From: Brachybacterium avium
GTDB taxonomy: Bacteria; Actinomycetota; Actinomycetes; Actinomycetales; Dermabacteraceae
NCBI RefSeq assembly: GCF_002216795.1
Contig: NZ_CP022316.1
Location: forward strand, 2,633,205 to 2,697,204
DNA: 64,000 bases
Direction of reading: 5' to 3'
A program made the translations under genes and the position numbers. Below the pieces are notes generated by a model that was not told the DNA's origin, made no database searches, and was given only the letters and a program-made list of their open reading frames with translations. The stretch's first letter is position 1. Every line of letters starts with the position of its first letter. Below are positions 1 through 8,238 of the stretch, piece after piece.

Positions 1-285
1 GATCGTGAGGTCGGTGCCGAACTCGACATCGCCCAGGAAGCGGATGTCACCGCGGCCCAGGATGCGATGCAGCGCGGTGATGATCCCCTTGATCCGCGGA
101 TGGTCGGGGGCGACGCCGTAGCGGATCAGGCCGAAGGGTGCCGGGAGGCGGTCGAACAGGTCGATGGAGACCTCGAGCTCCCCGTTCTTGACCTGCTTGT
201 TCTTCAGCATCGTCTCGGCGGCGTACACGCCGGCGGGGCCGGAGCCGATCACGGCCAGACGGAAGGGCTGCTGGGAGAAGGACAT
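1..285 (-). CDS. Ferredoxin/adrenodoxin-type NADP+ reductase, N-terminal part (cut by window edge)
   Basis: Only the first 95 residues lie in the window. Residues 14-19 read GAGPAG, the dinucleotide-binding glycine loop that binds FAD ADP, followed by a helix and an acidic strand end (IDLFDRLPAPFG). RYGVAPDHPRIK at about 55-66 is typical of the FprA/adrenodoxin reductase family, which moves electrons between NADPH and ferredoxins. The ATG at 285 follows a purine-rich GAGGTGAG. The family assignment is firm from these motifs; the electron partner is unknown. The rest of the gene lies left of base 1. Confidence 0.85.
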   Translation of the reverse strand, partial: MSFSQQPFRLAVIGSGPAGVYAAETMLKNKQVKNGELEVSIDLFDRLPAPFGLIRYGVAPDHPRIKGIITALHRILGRGDIRFLGDVEFGTDLTI

Positions 286-475
286 CTCACCTCGGTCTCG
301 TGGCGCATCGCGTCGCGCCGGGTCGGATGCGGTGCGGGCGGCTGCGGTCCACGCGCCGCGCTTCGCGCCGTACAGATTTCCGCACCACTCTATACGCGAA
401 ATTCGATGCAGCCCCGGCCACTGTGAGCTGGCCGACGTGCTGCAGCGGTGCGGACGGGTGGGGCCGGTGCGGTGC

Positions 476-1507
476 TCACTCCGGGCTGCTGCCGGCCGGC
501 GGCTCGGGCACCACGCCGACGGCGACGTCCAGGGTGCTGGTCGCCCCGGGCGGGCCGACGACGATCCCCTTCAGCGGGGGCACGTCCGCGTAGTCCCGTC
601 CCCAGGCGGTGGTCACGAAGCGCTGGTCCACGAAGGTGCGGTTGGTGGGGTCGATGTCCACCCAGCCGGTGCCCGGGACCAGCACGCTCAGCCAGGCATG
701 GGAGGCGGCCGAGCCGATCATCTCCCCGACCGGGGCGGTGCCCAGTGCGCCCTCGGCCGACGGGGCGGTGCGCAGGTAACCGGAGACGTACCGGGCCGCG
801 AGCCCGGCGGCGCGCACCGCGGCCACGCCCACGTGCGAGAAGTCCTGGCAGACCCCGTGCCGGGCGGCGAGCACCTCTTCGAGGGTCGAGGAGGCGGTGG
901 TCGCGGCGGAGTCGTAGGTGAAGTCGGTGTGGATCAGGGCGGTGAGATCGGCCAGGCACTCACCGATCGCGCGACCGGGCGTGAACACCTCGGTGGAGAT
1001 CTCCCGTGCCGCGGTGCCGGTCGGGATCCGCGGCGAGGGATGGATGAAGTCCAGGCTCGCCTCCGGCAGCAGCGCCCCCCAGTGCTCGGGCAGGCACTGC
1101 TCCCAGGGCCGGGACATGGGCTCGATCGGGTAGCGGCGTTCGGCGACCGTGACCCGCGCATGGGAGTGGACGTCCAGCTGCGTGTGGGGGGCGTCGACCA
1201 GCAGATAGGTCGAGGAGTTCCCGTAGAAGTCGGTGTGCGCGGTGAGCCGGGCGGGGACCGGGTCGACGACCACCTCGTGCGAGAGCACTCGCTGATGGGG
1301 AGTGGCGCGCGGCTCGATGTGCGCGCGGCCGTAGTTGCGCGAGACCGGCTTGGCGTAGTGGTAGGAGGTGAGGTGGTGGACGCGGTAGTGGAGCGGCTCG
1401 GCCGCGGTCTCCTCCTCCTCCCGCAGTGGCAGCAGTGGGCGGCGGCGCGGCGAGTCCGCCGGGCGCGCGTCCGCGGCGGTGTCGACGGCGTGCTCGTTCT
1501 CAGACAT
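476..1507 (-). CDS. Transglutaminase-like cysteine protease domain protein
   Basis: A 343-residue protein with an N-terminal bacterial transglutaminase-associated region (about 40-135) and a transglutaminase-like core. The likely catalytic triad is visible: C220 in HGVCQDFSH, H270 in SHAW and D286 in DIDPTN. No signal peptide is seen, so it is probably cytoplasmic. The ATG at 1507 overlaps the stop of the upstream ATP-grasp/alpha-E gene by 8 bases, so the two are translationally coupled. In other bacteria this family travels with permuted ATP-grasp amidoligases and alpha-E proteins in a predicted peptide-tagging or peptide-synthesis system. The substrate is unknown. Confidence 0.9.
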   Translation of the reverse strand: MSENEHAVDTAADARPADSPRRRPLLPLREEEETAAEPLHYRVHHLTSYHYAKPVSRNYGRAHIEPRATPHQRVLSHEVVVDPVPARLTAHTDFYGNSSTYLLVDAPHTQLDVHSHARVTVAERRYPIEPMSRPWEQCLPEHWGALLPEASLDFIHPSPRIPTGTAAREISTEVFTPGRAIGECLADLTALIHTDFTYDSAATTASSTLEEVLAARHGVCQDFSHVGVAAVRAAGLAARYVSGYLRTAPSAEGALGTAPVGEMIGSAASHAWLSVLVPGTGWVDIDPTNRTFVDQRFVTTAWGRDYADVPPLKGIVVGPPGATSTLDVAVGVVPEPPAGSSPE

Positions 1508-3761
1508 CGTCGATCCCCCATCTCGAGGTGGATTCCGAAGGGTGGAAGAAACGGTTCTCGAGCGCGGTGGCGAGCTCTCGCAGGGTGTCCATCGCGGCGT
1601 CGGCCTCCTCCAGCAGTGCGGTCGGTGCGCCATCGGCCGCCTCCCCGCCCAGCGGGCGCAGCAGCTCTCGTGCCTCCCAGCCGCCGATGCGGGAGCGCAG
1701 CGCGATCAGGGGTGAGCGCAGCTCCGGTGAGGGCGCCACATCCGGCAACCGGTCCAGCGCCAGTCCCAGCCGCTCCAGCTGGAAGGCGATCGAGCGCGGC
1801 AGGGTGGTGTCGGTCAGCAGCAGCTCCAGCAGCAGCTCCGGTTGGATCGCGGCGTGATAGGCGCGACGGTACGAAGCGCCGCTCTCCGTGACCAGCGCGA
1901 GCGCCCCGGCGATCGTGGCCTCGGCCGTCCGGGTGCGCCGGTGGCCGAGGGTCGCCCGGAGCAGGGCCAGCAGGCCCATGGTCCGCTCGATCTTGCGCCC
2001 CGCCTCGGTGAGATCCCAGCCCAGGTTGCGGGGCATCGAATCGGCGACCGCACCGGAGAGGGTGAGGCAGCCGTCGACGATATCCGTCAGCCGCTGCTCG
2101 ACCGGCTGAGGGTCCTGCCCTCCGAGGGTGCGCAGGCGCTGATTCATCCTCGCGATCACCGGCCAGATGTCGTCGGAGATCAGATCCCGCAGCGTGCGGG
2201 TGGTGTGGGTGAGTGCGGAATAGGACTGCGCGAGCGTGCCGGGGCGGCCGCGGCTGGTCAGCAGGGACTCGACCTCCCCGCCCACGGCCTCGTGGGAGTT
2301 CAGGTCCAGCCCCGTGAATCCCGGGTAGGTGGTGGTCACGTTCGTGACCGCGCCCAGCAGGACCGTCTGGGCGGTGCGGGCGCCGGGGCCGCGCTCGGCG
2401 TCGAGGTCGTTGACGGTGTCCAGCACGGCGCGCAGCAGCCTCGCGGTGGAGTCCACCCGCTCGAGGTAGCGGCCGAACCAGAACAGGTCCGAGCCGATCG
2501 AGCGGGTCATCGCGGGGTAGGCGGTCAGCACGCCTCGGGCGACGGACGGGGCCCGCTCCGTGGCCGTCGTGCCCGGCTCGCCCTCAGCGGGGACGGCCGA
2601 GGTCTCCGGGACGGTCACCCACACGTCCTTGAGCGCCTCCGGCCCGTCATCGGCCGTGATCCCGACCCCGCCGGGCAGCACCTCGTAACCGTCCTCGGTG
2701 CCCATCACCAGCAGCCGGAGCACCATCGGGCGTTCGATGAGCTCGTCGCCGCCGGCGGGATCCATGCTGAGCCAACCGGCCGGTGCGAACCCGGGGTCGG
2801 CGGGTCGCAGCAGCAGATCCTCGTGGAACAGCTGTCGGCACAGGTCGGGCAGCGCGGCGCGCAGGTCCGGGTTCTCCAACAGCCCCGCCCCGAGCGGGTT
2901 GAAGATCTCCACGTCGCCGCAGCGGGCGGCCTCGACCAGACCGGTCACCCCGCCCAGCGGCGTCGGCCCCAGGTCGAGGGGGTCCAGCAGGTCGGAGGGC
3001 ACCAGGCGCAGCAGCGCATCCACCGCATCCCCGGGGTCCGACTCCAGGCCGGGAAGCCGCAGCGTGAGGGTGCCCGAGCCGGTGCGCAGGTCGCCGACGG
3101 AGACCATCGGCGCCCCCAGCAGGTTCGCCAACCAGCTGTGGTCGAAGGCGCGCATCGGATCCGCGGAGTCCTCGGTGAGGACCACGGTGCGCCCCGCCCG
3201 TCCCTCGGACCGGGTGCGCTGGTGCAGCGAGGTGCGGATGGTGTCGAAGAACGGATGCAGCCGGCGCAGCGGCGTGGAGCGGTACAGCGTGGGCGCGCAG
3301 CGGGAGAGCACCCGGCGCAGCTCGAGGGTGGTGCCGGCGCCGTCGGGAACGTCCACAGCGTCCTCGAGCACCACCCAGGATCCCTCGGCCGTCCGGGCCA
3401 CGGTGCTGGTCAGCGCGAAGAGGGAGTGGCTGCCGCGGGAGGGGATGCCGATCGCCGTGCGGAGATAGGCGGGGTCCTGCAGCAGCTGCGCGACGGGGGC
3501 GACATCGGCGGCCAGCACCGTGCGCGGGCCGTAGAGATCCGCGCCCAGCGCATCCAGCAGCCGCATGCGCTGGACGAGGCCGGCCGAGAGCTCCGCCCAG
3601 GACTCGGCATCCAGGAGCGCCGGGACGGGGTCGATGACGGGTGCCGCGGTGGGGACGTCAGCGGCGAACATCGTCGCCGCCGACGTCGCGGCGCGACGTC
3701 GGCCCCGGGGGCCGAGAGCTGCGAGCTCGTCGACCAGGGCCTGCGGAGGTGTGGAGGTCAC
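1500..3761 (-). CDS. Circularly permuted type-2 ATP-grasp protein fused to an alpha-E domain
   Basis: A 753-residue fusion. Residues about 45-420 match the circularly permuted ATP-grasp family (DUF404/407), with the N-terminal WAELSAGLVQRMRLLDAL region and later VLEDAVDVPDGAG, FDHSWLANLLGAP and NPLGAGLLENPDL blocks. From about residue 450 (SDLFWFGRYLERVDSTARLLR) it is an all-helical alpha-E domain (DUF403). Many bacteria encode the halves as two genes. The family is predicted to form peptide or amide bonds using ATP. The GTG at 3761 is the most upstream start in frame; no convincing ribosome site precedes it, and M31 is an alternative. The AIM24 gene lies 35 bases upstream and the transglutaminase overlaps its end, suggesting one operon. 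Confidence 0.88.
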   Translation of the reverse strand: MTSTPPQALVDELAALGPRGRRRAATSAATMFAADVPTAAPVIDPVPALLDAESWAELSAGLVQRMRLLDALGADLYGPRTVLAADVAPVAQLLQDPAYLRTAIGIPSRGSHSLFALTSTVARTAEGSWVVLEDAVDVPDGAGTTLELRRVLSRCAPTLYRSTPLRRLHPFFDTIRTSLHQRTRSEGRAGRTVVLTEDSADPMRAFDHSWLANLLGAPMVSVGDLRTGSGTLTLRLPGLESDPGDAVDALLRLVPSDLLDPLDLGPTPLGGVTGLVEAARCGDVEIFNPLGAGLLENPDLRAALPDLCRQLFHEDLLLRPADPGFAPAGWLSMDPAGGDELIERPMVLRLLVMGTEDGYEVLPGGVGITADDGPEALKDVWVTVPETSAVPAEGEPGTTATERAPSVARGVLTAYPAMTRSIGSDLFWFGRYLERVDSTARLLRAVLDTVNDLDAERGPGARTAQTVLLGAVTNVTTTYPGFTGLDLNSHEAVGGEVESLLTSRGRPGTLAQSYSALTHTTRTLRDLISDDIWPVIARMNQRLRTLGGQDPQPVEQRLTDIVDGCLTLSGAVADSMPRNLGWDLTEAGRKIERTMGLLALLRATLGHRRTRTAEATIAGALALVTESGASYRRAYHAAIQPELLLELLLTDTTLPRSIAFQLERLGLALDRLPDVAPSPELRSPLIALRSRIGGWEARELLRPLGGEAADGAPTALLEEADAAMDTLRELATALENRFFHPSESTSRWGIDDV

Positions 3762-3796
3762 TGGATCATGGTAGACACGCCGCCGGTCACGGAGGT

Positions 3797-4473
3797 TCAG
3801 GACGTGGTGGCGGCCACGGCCCCCTCGGAGGGCTGGACCACCACGAAGCCCGGGCCGTGGAAGCCGAGCTGGAAGGACTCGCCGGAGCCGCGCCCGATGA
3901 GCGAGCCCATCTTGAAGTCGTTCTTGATCTGCGGCTGGAGGTTCGCCGACCAGCAGACCGCGGCCTGCGGATCCACAAAGGTGGGCTGCTGGGAGCAGTC
4001 CAGCAGCATCGGCGGTCCGTCGGAGGTCACCGCGACCATGCCCTGGCCCTGGAGGAACAGGTTGAACAGGCCGCCCGCCATGAGGCCCGCACCGCCGAGA
4101 GACCGGATGTCCCACTGGATGGAGCTGTCGAAGGCGAGCATGTTCCTGGTGTTCAGGGTGAGGGCCTCGCCCTCGAGCTGGATCAGGAAGATCTCGTCGG
4201 CGCGGCGGGCGTAGAAGATCTCGCCATGTCCGCGCGTGCGCATCATGTTGCCGCCCTCGCCGGTGGCCATCTTCTTCAGCAGCTTCATGCCGCCGCCGGA
4301 GCCCTGGTAGGAGAAGTCCATCTGCCCCTGATAGGCGACCATCGCGCCGGAGGCGGAGATGATCTCGGGGACTGCGGGTGCAGGGCGCAGCGCAGCAGCT
4401 TGTTGGACTGCAGCGCCCACCGGTCGTTGGTCTGGCGCTCCTGGTTGGACGCATCGAAGAGATTCGATCGCAT
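3797..4473 (-). pseudogene. AIM24 family protein, interrupted by an apparent one-base deletion
   Basis: The start MRSNLFDASNQERQTNDRW is the usual beginning of actinobacterial AIM24 (DUF124) proteins, but its frame stops matching after KLLRCALHPQ. The homology resumes one frame over at PEIISASGAMVAYQG and runs to the stop at 3797, through LLDCSQQPTFVDPQAAVCWS and FHGPGFVVVQPSEG. Adding one base in the G run at 4367-4370 (C on the coding strand) gives one 225-residue protein of normal family length. The break is either a sequencing error or a recent mutation. AIM24 proteins are beta-rich and of unclear biochemical role. The gene heads the minus-strand cluster with the ATP-grasp and transglutaminase genes. 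Confidence 0.85.
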
Positions 4474-4669
4474 GGCGGCTGTGCCTTCCGTGGCTCGGGA
4501 CTGCTGCGCCGCGAAGCCGCGGCATCACGGCGCGCACCGCGCCGCGCGCCGATCGTCTCACGGTGGGCGCGGGCCCGGCGAGGATCTCGGCGGGGCCGAG
4601 ACGGAGCTGATCACGTGCGGACCCTGTGGGGGAGCGGTGAAGCAGGCGCGGGTGCGGCCGTGCGCCTCG

Positions 4670-4675
4670 TAGCAT
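4670..4675 (+). promoter_or_regulatory. -10-like hexamer for the Ser/Thr kinase gene
   Basis: TAGCAT lies seven bases upstream of the ATG at 4683 and no Shine-Dalgarno sequence is present. This arrangement fits leaderless transcription starting at or near the ATG. No good -35 element is visible. Confidence 0.45.
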
Positions 4676-4682
4676 GGCGGGC

Positions 4683-6599
4683 ATGCCCCCGCCCCGCACG
4701 CCCCGCCGCGCAGCCCGTGACCCCCGGCTGACCGCGCTCGCCGAGGAATCCGGCTACGAGATCCTCGGCCAGATCGGCACGGGCGGCATGGGGATCGTCT
4801 ACCGGGCGCACGACGCCGACGGGAACGATGTGGCGATCAAGCTGCTGCGCCACGAGATCTCCGACGACGCACGTGCTCGCGAACGGCTGGCCCGCGAGGT
4901 CACGGCGCAGAAGCTGGTGCGCAACGACAGCATCGTGCGGATCCTGGACGCGGAGCTGGACTCCCCGGAGGCGTTCGTGGTCACCGAGTTCATCCCCGGG
5001 CCCACGCTCGAGGACGCCGTGCGCACCCACGGGGGCCTGCATCCCGAGGCGGTGCGCGAGATCGGCCTGGCGATGGGGGAGACCCTGCGGGCCATCCACG
5101 ATGCGGGGGTGATCCACCGCGACCTCAAACCCAGCAATGTCATGCTGCGTGGCGCCACCGAGGCCGATCTCGCCGGCTTCGACCCCGGCGGCGACCGGCT
5201 GGATCCGGTGATCATCGATTTCGGCATCGCGATCGCCGCCGAGGAATCGCGCCTGACCTCGACCGGGCTGGTGATGGGCACTGCCGCCTATCTCGACCCG
5301 GAAGTGATCCGCACGGACCACTCCGGCGAGGCCGGGGACTGGTGGGCCTGGGCGGCGCTGCTGGCCTTCGCGGCCACCGGCCGGGAGCCGTACGGCAGCG
5401 GCCGCGCCGACCTGGTGTTCCTGCGTGCCGAGCGCGGGGAGCTCGACATCGACGGCGTCCCCAGCGAGCTCGCGCAGTGGCTGCGCTCGGCGCTGCGGTC
5501 CGACCCCGCGCAACGGCCCGAGCCCGCCCAGCAGCTGGAACAGCTCGCCGGGCTCGACCTCACCCGGTACGCCGATCCCGGCGACACCGAGCTGCTGCAG
5601 GCCGGCGCCGCCGACAGCTCGCAGCAGACGGCCGTGCAGAACACGGGGGGCCAGGAGCCGGGAACCACCGCTGAACCCGTCCAGGACGAGGCGGAGCGCA
5701 CCGCAGCGCTGCCCGTGAACGACACCTCGGCCTCCTCGGAGCAGCCCACCGAGGCGCTGCCGCGCATCGCCACCCCGCCGGAACCGGCCACAGAGGCACT
5801 GCCGGTGACCGGCGCCCCGACCATGGCGCTGCCGGTCGTCCCGCCGCCCCACGGCGCGGAACCGTCGGCCGCGCCGCCGGTGCAGGCTCCGGTCCAGTAC
5901 TCCTATGACGACGGCCGGCAGGCCGCGCCCCGGCCCCAGCACGAGCAGGCGATGGTCGCGCCCCCGCAGTGGGATCCGCACCGTCCCGGCCCCTGGCCGC
6001 AGCCGGCGCCGCGGCGCCCCCTGCTGGTGTGGCTCGGCCACCTGCTCATCGTCTCGCTCGCCGCAGTCGCTCCCTATATGTCCCTCGCCGTGCTGCTGAT
6101 GCTGGGCGCGATGGCGCGGACCTGGGAGCGGACGCACCGGAGCGTGAGCGCGCAGCGGATGCGCGGCTCCACCGGGGCCGGCCCGAGCTGGCGGGCGGGG
6201 CTGGCCAGCCCGTTCCGGGCGATGGTCGCGCTGCTGGAGATCACGCTGCAGGCATTGCTCCCCCTGATCCTCGGGGCACTGGTGGGCATCGCCTTCGACG
6301 CGGGCTGGACCCTGCTGCGCGGCATCGCCCCGCCGGACGGCGCCGCCTTCGCCCTCGCGATGGCGATCACCCTGCTGATCACCTGGGTGGGGCTGGGCAG
6401 CGCCACCACCCGCAACGGGGCGCACCGGATGCTCGATGCCGCCGCCCCGGACCGGCTCTGGGGCGCCGTGGTGCTGGTGCTGCTGCTCCTGCTGCTGGGA
6501 GCCGTGATCACCACGGTGCTGGCACGCGAGGGGATGGTCGACTACTTCCCGTTCCCCCGCGGCCCCCGGCTCGACGACATCGCCGTCTGGAGAGGGTGA
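4683..6599 (+). CDS. Eukaryotic-type serine/threonine protein kinase with a polytopic membrane C-terminus
   Basis: About 638 residues. The kinase domain occupies roughly residues 24-270: glycine loop GTGGMGIVY (about 32-40), K53 in VAIKLL, HRDLKPSN with D147 and N152, and DFG at 179-181, so all catalytic residues are present. A Pro/Ala/Glu/Thr-rich linker follows to about 440, with repeated TEALP-type motifs. The last 200 residues hold about five hydrophobic segments. There are no PASTA repeats, so this is not a PknB-type peptidoglycan sensor. A start at 4674 is also possible, but the -10-like TAGCAT favours 4683. The substrate is unknown. It is divergent from the AIM24 cluster. Confidence 0.93.
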   Translation: MPPPRTPRRAARDPRLTALAEESGYEILGQIGTGGMGIVYRAHDADGNDVAIKLLRHEISDDARARERLAREVTAQKLVRNDSIVRILDAELDSPEAFVVTEFIPGPTLEDAVRTHGGLHPEAVREIGLAMGETLRAIHDAGVIHRDLKPSNVMLRGATEADLAGFDPGGDRLDPVIIDFGIAIAAEESRLTSTGLVMGTAAYLDPEVIRTDHSGEAGDWWAWAALLAFAATGREPYGSGRADLVFLRAERGELDIDGVPSELAQWLRSALRSDPAQRPEPAQQLEQLAGLDLTRYADPGDTELLQAGAADSSQQTAVQNTGGQEPGTTAEPVQDEAERTAALPVNDTSASSEQPTEALPRIATPPEPATEALPVTGAPTMALPVVPPPHGAEPSAAPPVQAPVQYSYDDGRQAAPRPQHEQAMVAPPQWDPHRPGPWPQPAPRRPLLVWLGHLLIVSLAAVAPYMSLAVLLMLGAMARTWERTHRSVSAQRMRGSTGAGPSWRAGLASPFRAMVALLEITLQALLPLILGALVGIAFDAGWTLLRGIAPPDGAAFALAMAITLLITWVGLGSATTRNGAHRMLDAAAPDRLWGAVVLVLLLLLLGAVITTVLAREGMVDYFPFPRGPRLDDIAVWRG

Positions 6600-6708
6600 G
6601 CACGGCGGCTCCGCGCAGTCGCGATCCCCTCTGCGAGCACTCAGCCGCCGGCCGTTAAACTCTCACCGATCCGTCACCCACCGCAGCCCCTCGGGGCGAG
6701 GAGAATCC

Positions 6709-7512
6709 ATGGCCGCCTCCGGTCCGTCCAAGTCAGCGCAGGAGCGCCGCGAAGCGCAGCGCGAGGCGCTGCGCAAGCAACGTCAGGCCGAGCTCTCGCG
6801 CCAGCGCACGGTGCGCACCGTCGTGATCGCCGCCATCACCGTCGTCGCGCTGCTGATCGCCGCCACGGCCGGGTACTTCATCTTTCAGGCGACACGGCCG
6901 GCCGGACCGGTCGCGGTGCCCGAGAGCATGAGCGAGGACCAGCCCTATCTCTCCCTCGGCGCCACCGAGGATTCCGGGAAGCCCGTCCTGGAGATCCATC
7001 TGGACTTCATGTGCCCCTTCTGCGGGCAGCTCGAGGAGATCAACGGCGACGACATCGAGACGATGGTCGATGATCAGGAGGCGACGCTGCACCTGGTGCC
7101 GCGCAACTTCCTGGACGGCCAGTCCACCACCGGCGACTACTCCACCCGCGCGGCCGCCGCCATGGTGTGCGTCTACGACGACGACCCCGAGAACGTCATC
7201 CCCTTCCAGCAGCTGATGTTCGCGAACCAGCCCGCCGAGGGCTCCGCCGGGCTCACCGACGAAGAGATCTGGGGATACGCGGAGCAGGCCGGGGCCTCCG
7301 AGGCCGTGCAGTCGTGCATGAGCGCGAAGACCTACCAGCCGTGGGTGCGCGAGGTCGCAGACCCGTACGGTCAGGAGACCGGCGGCGGCACCCCGTACGT
7401 CGAGCTCGACGGCACGGCTGTCGAGGGCGAGGTGTGGGGCCAGCCCGGTGCACTGCGGGAGGCCGTGCTGGCCGCCGGCGGTGCGGCACCGTCCGACGGC
7501 GGCCAGGACTGA
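6709..7512 (+). CDS. Membrane-anchored DsbA/thioredoxin-fold protein
   Basis: A 267-residue protein with a highly charged cytoplasmic head (residues 1-35), one membrane segment (about 36-59) and an exported thioredoxin-fold domain. The redox motif is CPFC at 102-105, after EIHLDFM. GGGTPYVELDG near the C-terminus supplies the usual cis-proline loop. Two further cysteines (VCVYDD and SCMSAK) could form a structural disulfide. The family (Thioredoxin_4, DsbA-like) forms or isomerises disulfides in exported proteins. A GGCGAGGAG-type ribosome site precedes the ATG. A 3' hairpin separates it from the tRNA gene. Confidence 0.9.
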   Translation: MAASGPSKSAQERREAQREALRKQRQAELSRQRTVRTVVIAAITVVALLIAATAGYFIFQATRPAGPVAVPESMSEDQPYLSLGATEDSGKPVLEIHLDFMCPFCGQLEEINGDDIETMVDDQEATLHLVPRNFLDGQSTTGDYSTRAAAAMVCVYDDDPENVIPFQQLMFANQPAEGSAGLTDEEIWGYAEQAGASEAVQSCMSAKTYQPWVREVADPYGQETGGGTPYVELDGTAVEGEVWGQPGALREAVLAAGGAAPSDGGQD

Positions 7513-7524
7513 CCTACACTTTCC

Positions 7525-7552
7525 GGGACCGGTCGATCCGTCGGCCGGTCCC
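7525..7552 (+). terminator. Hairpin between the DsbA-like gene and tRNA-Thr
   Basis: Perfect 8-bp arms GGGACCGG and CCGGTCCC are separated by 12 bases. It begins 13 bases after the stop codon and has no U tract. It may be a factor-dependent terminator or a processing site for the tRNA 5' leader. Confidence 0.45.
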
Positions 7553-7556
7553 ATCC

Positions 7557-7628
7557 GCTGGAGTGGCGCAACGGTAGCGCACCTGTCTTGTAAACAGGTG
7601 GTTGCGGGTTCGATTCCCGTCTCCAGCT
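7557..7628 (+). tRNA. tRNA-Thr (anticodon TGT)
   Basis: A 72-nt cloverleaf: acceptor GCTGGAG/CTCCAGC, D stem GCGC/GCGC with an AACGGTA loop, anticodon stem CCTGT/ACAGG with loop CTTGTAA, and T stem GCGGG/CCCGT with loop TTCGATT. The anticodon TGT reads ACA (Thr). CCA is not encoded. Its last 12 bases are part of a 15-bp direct repeat that recurs 600 bases downstream, bordering an insertion-element relic. A TACACT hexamer at 7514-7519 could be its -10. Confidence 0.95.
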
Positions 7629-7631
7629 CGA
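7617..7631 (+). repeat. Left copy of a 15-bp direct repeat (probable target-site duplication)
   Basis: CCGTCTCCAGCTCGA spans the last 12 bases of tRNA-Thr plus three more. An identical copy lies at 8239-8253. The two copies directly abut the TGTG ends of the element between them, as expected for a target duplication. IS481-family elements are known to make duplications of variable length that reach about this size. Confidence 0.8.
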
Positions 7632-7687
7632 TGTGGTGTCTCAGGACATCGTTCGCGGATGTCTTGGGACATCGTTCGCGAGGAGAA

Positions 7688-7718
7688 GGCCCCGGTGAGT
7701 GTTCACCGGGGTCTTTTT
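7688..7718. terminator. Intrinsic terminator at the left end of the element
   Basis: Arms CCCCGGTGA (7690-7698) and TCACCGGGG (7703-7711) with a GTGT loop, followed by TCTTTTT on the plus strand. It is the only canonical U-tract terminator seen in the window. On the plus strand it would end tRNA-Thr transcripts. It overlaps the stop codon of the minus-strand transposase remnant, so it is part of the element. Confidence 0.85.
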
Positions 7719-8121
7719 CGTTGTGGTTGGTACCCGCGGTCGGGGTCGATGGTGTGTTCGGCGAGTAGTTCTCCGGTGGCGAGGTCGATGACCATCGTGT
7801 CGGGGCCCTCGCGGATGATGCGGACTCTCAGTCCGGCGTGGGCGCGGCCGATGCCGAGGTGGCGCATCGTGCCGGCGTAGCGCAGGGAGACTTTGCCGTG
7901 GGTGTCGACTCTGTCGGTGCGCACGGAGTAGTCCCTCTGGCGGGTTCCTCCCACGGAGGCCTTCGGCGTGAGCCGGGGTCGAGAGCCTCGACGCCACCTT
8001 TGCGGTAGCGGGCCACGAGGATCTGTACCCAGCGCGGGGAGACGTGGAACTTCTGTGCGGCTTCGCTGGTGCTCATGCCCGCCTCGATGACGCTGAGCAC
8101 TATCGCTGTGTTCTTCGACAT
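7703..8121 (-). pseudogene. IS481-family transposase remnant, DDE core deleted
   Basis: The start MSKNTAIVLSVIEAGMSTSE, followed by EAAQKFHVSPRWVQILVARYR, is the helix-turn-helix head of an IS481/IS3-like integrase and ends at about residue 55 (EALDPGSRR). The next recognisable piece is in another frame: TDRVDTHGKVSLRYAGTMRH and HLGIGRAHAGLRVRIIREG, the usual C-terminal tail after the rve domain. The catalytic DDE region of roughly 200 residues is gone, with the junction near 7950-7990. The product could not catalyse transposition. The remaining HTH head might still bind the element ends. Confidence 0.82.
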
Positions 8122-8238
8122 GCTCCATCGTGCGAATGATGACGCGAGACACCAGCCCTCTACTACGGCCGATCATGACGACGCCGAGGTGCGAACGATG
8201 ACGCGAGACAGGGGCGAACTATGTCTTGAGATCACACA

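Larger units (their letters stand above)
7632..8238 (-). mobile_element. Internally deleted IS481-type insertion element (607 bp)
   Basis: The ends form an imperfect inverted repeat: left TGTGGTGTCTCAGGACATCG, right (reverse complement) TGTGTGATCTCAAGACATAG, about 16 matches in the first 21 bases. Both ends start with TGTG and the element is flanked by an identical 15-bp direct repeat. Subterminal copies of a CATCGTTCGC-like motif occur near both ends. Inside is a minus-strand transposase reduced to its N-terminal helix-turn-helix and its C-terminal tail, with the DDE integrase core missing. Intact IS481 elements are about 1 kb or longer, so this is a non-autonomous miniature form that could move only with a transposase supplied elsewhere. 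It sits flush against tRNA-Thr without damaging it. Confidence 0.8.

Noticed and set aside
4611..6425. Minus-strand open frame of about 600 codons opposite the kinase gene
   Set aside because: The kinase has all catalytic motifs; the antisense frame is repetitive Arg/Gly/Gln and has no ribosome site or homology.
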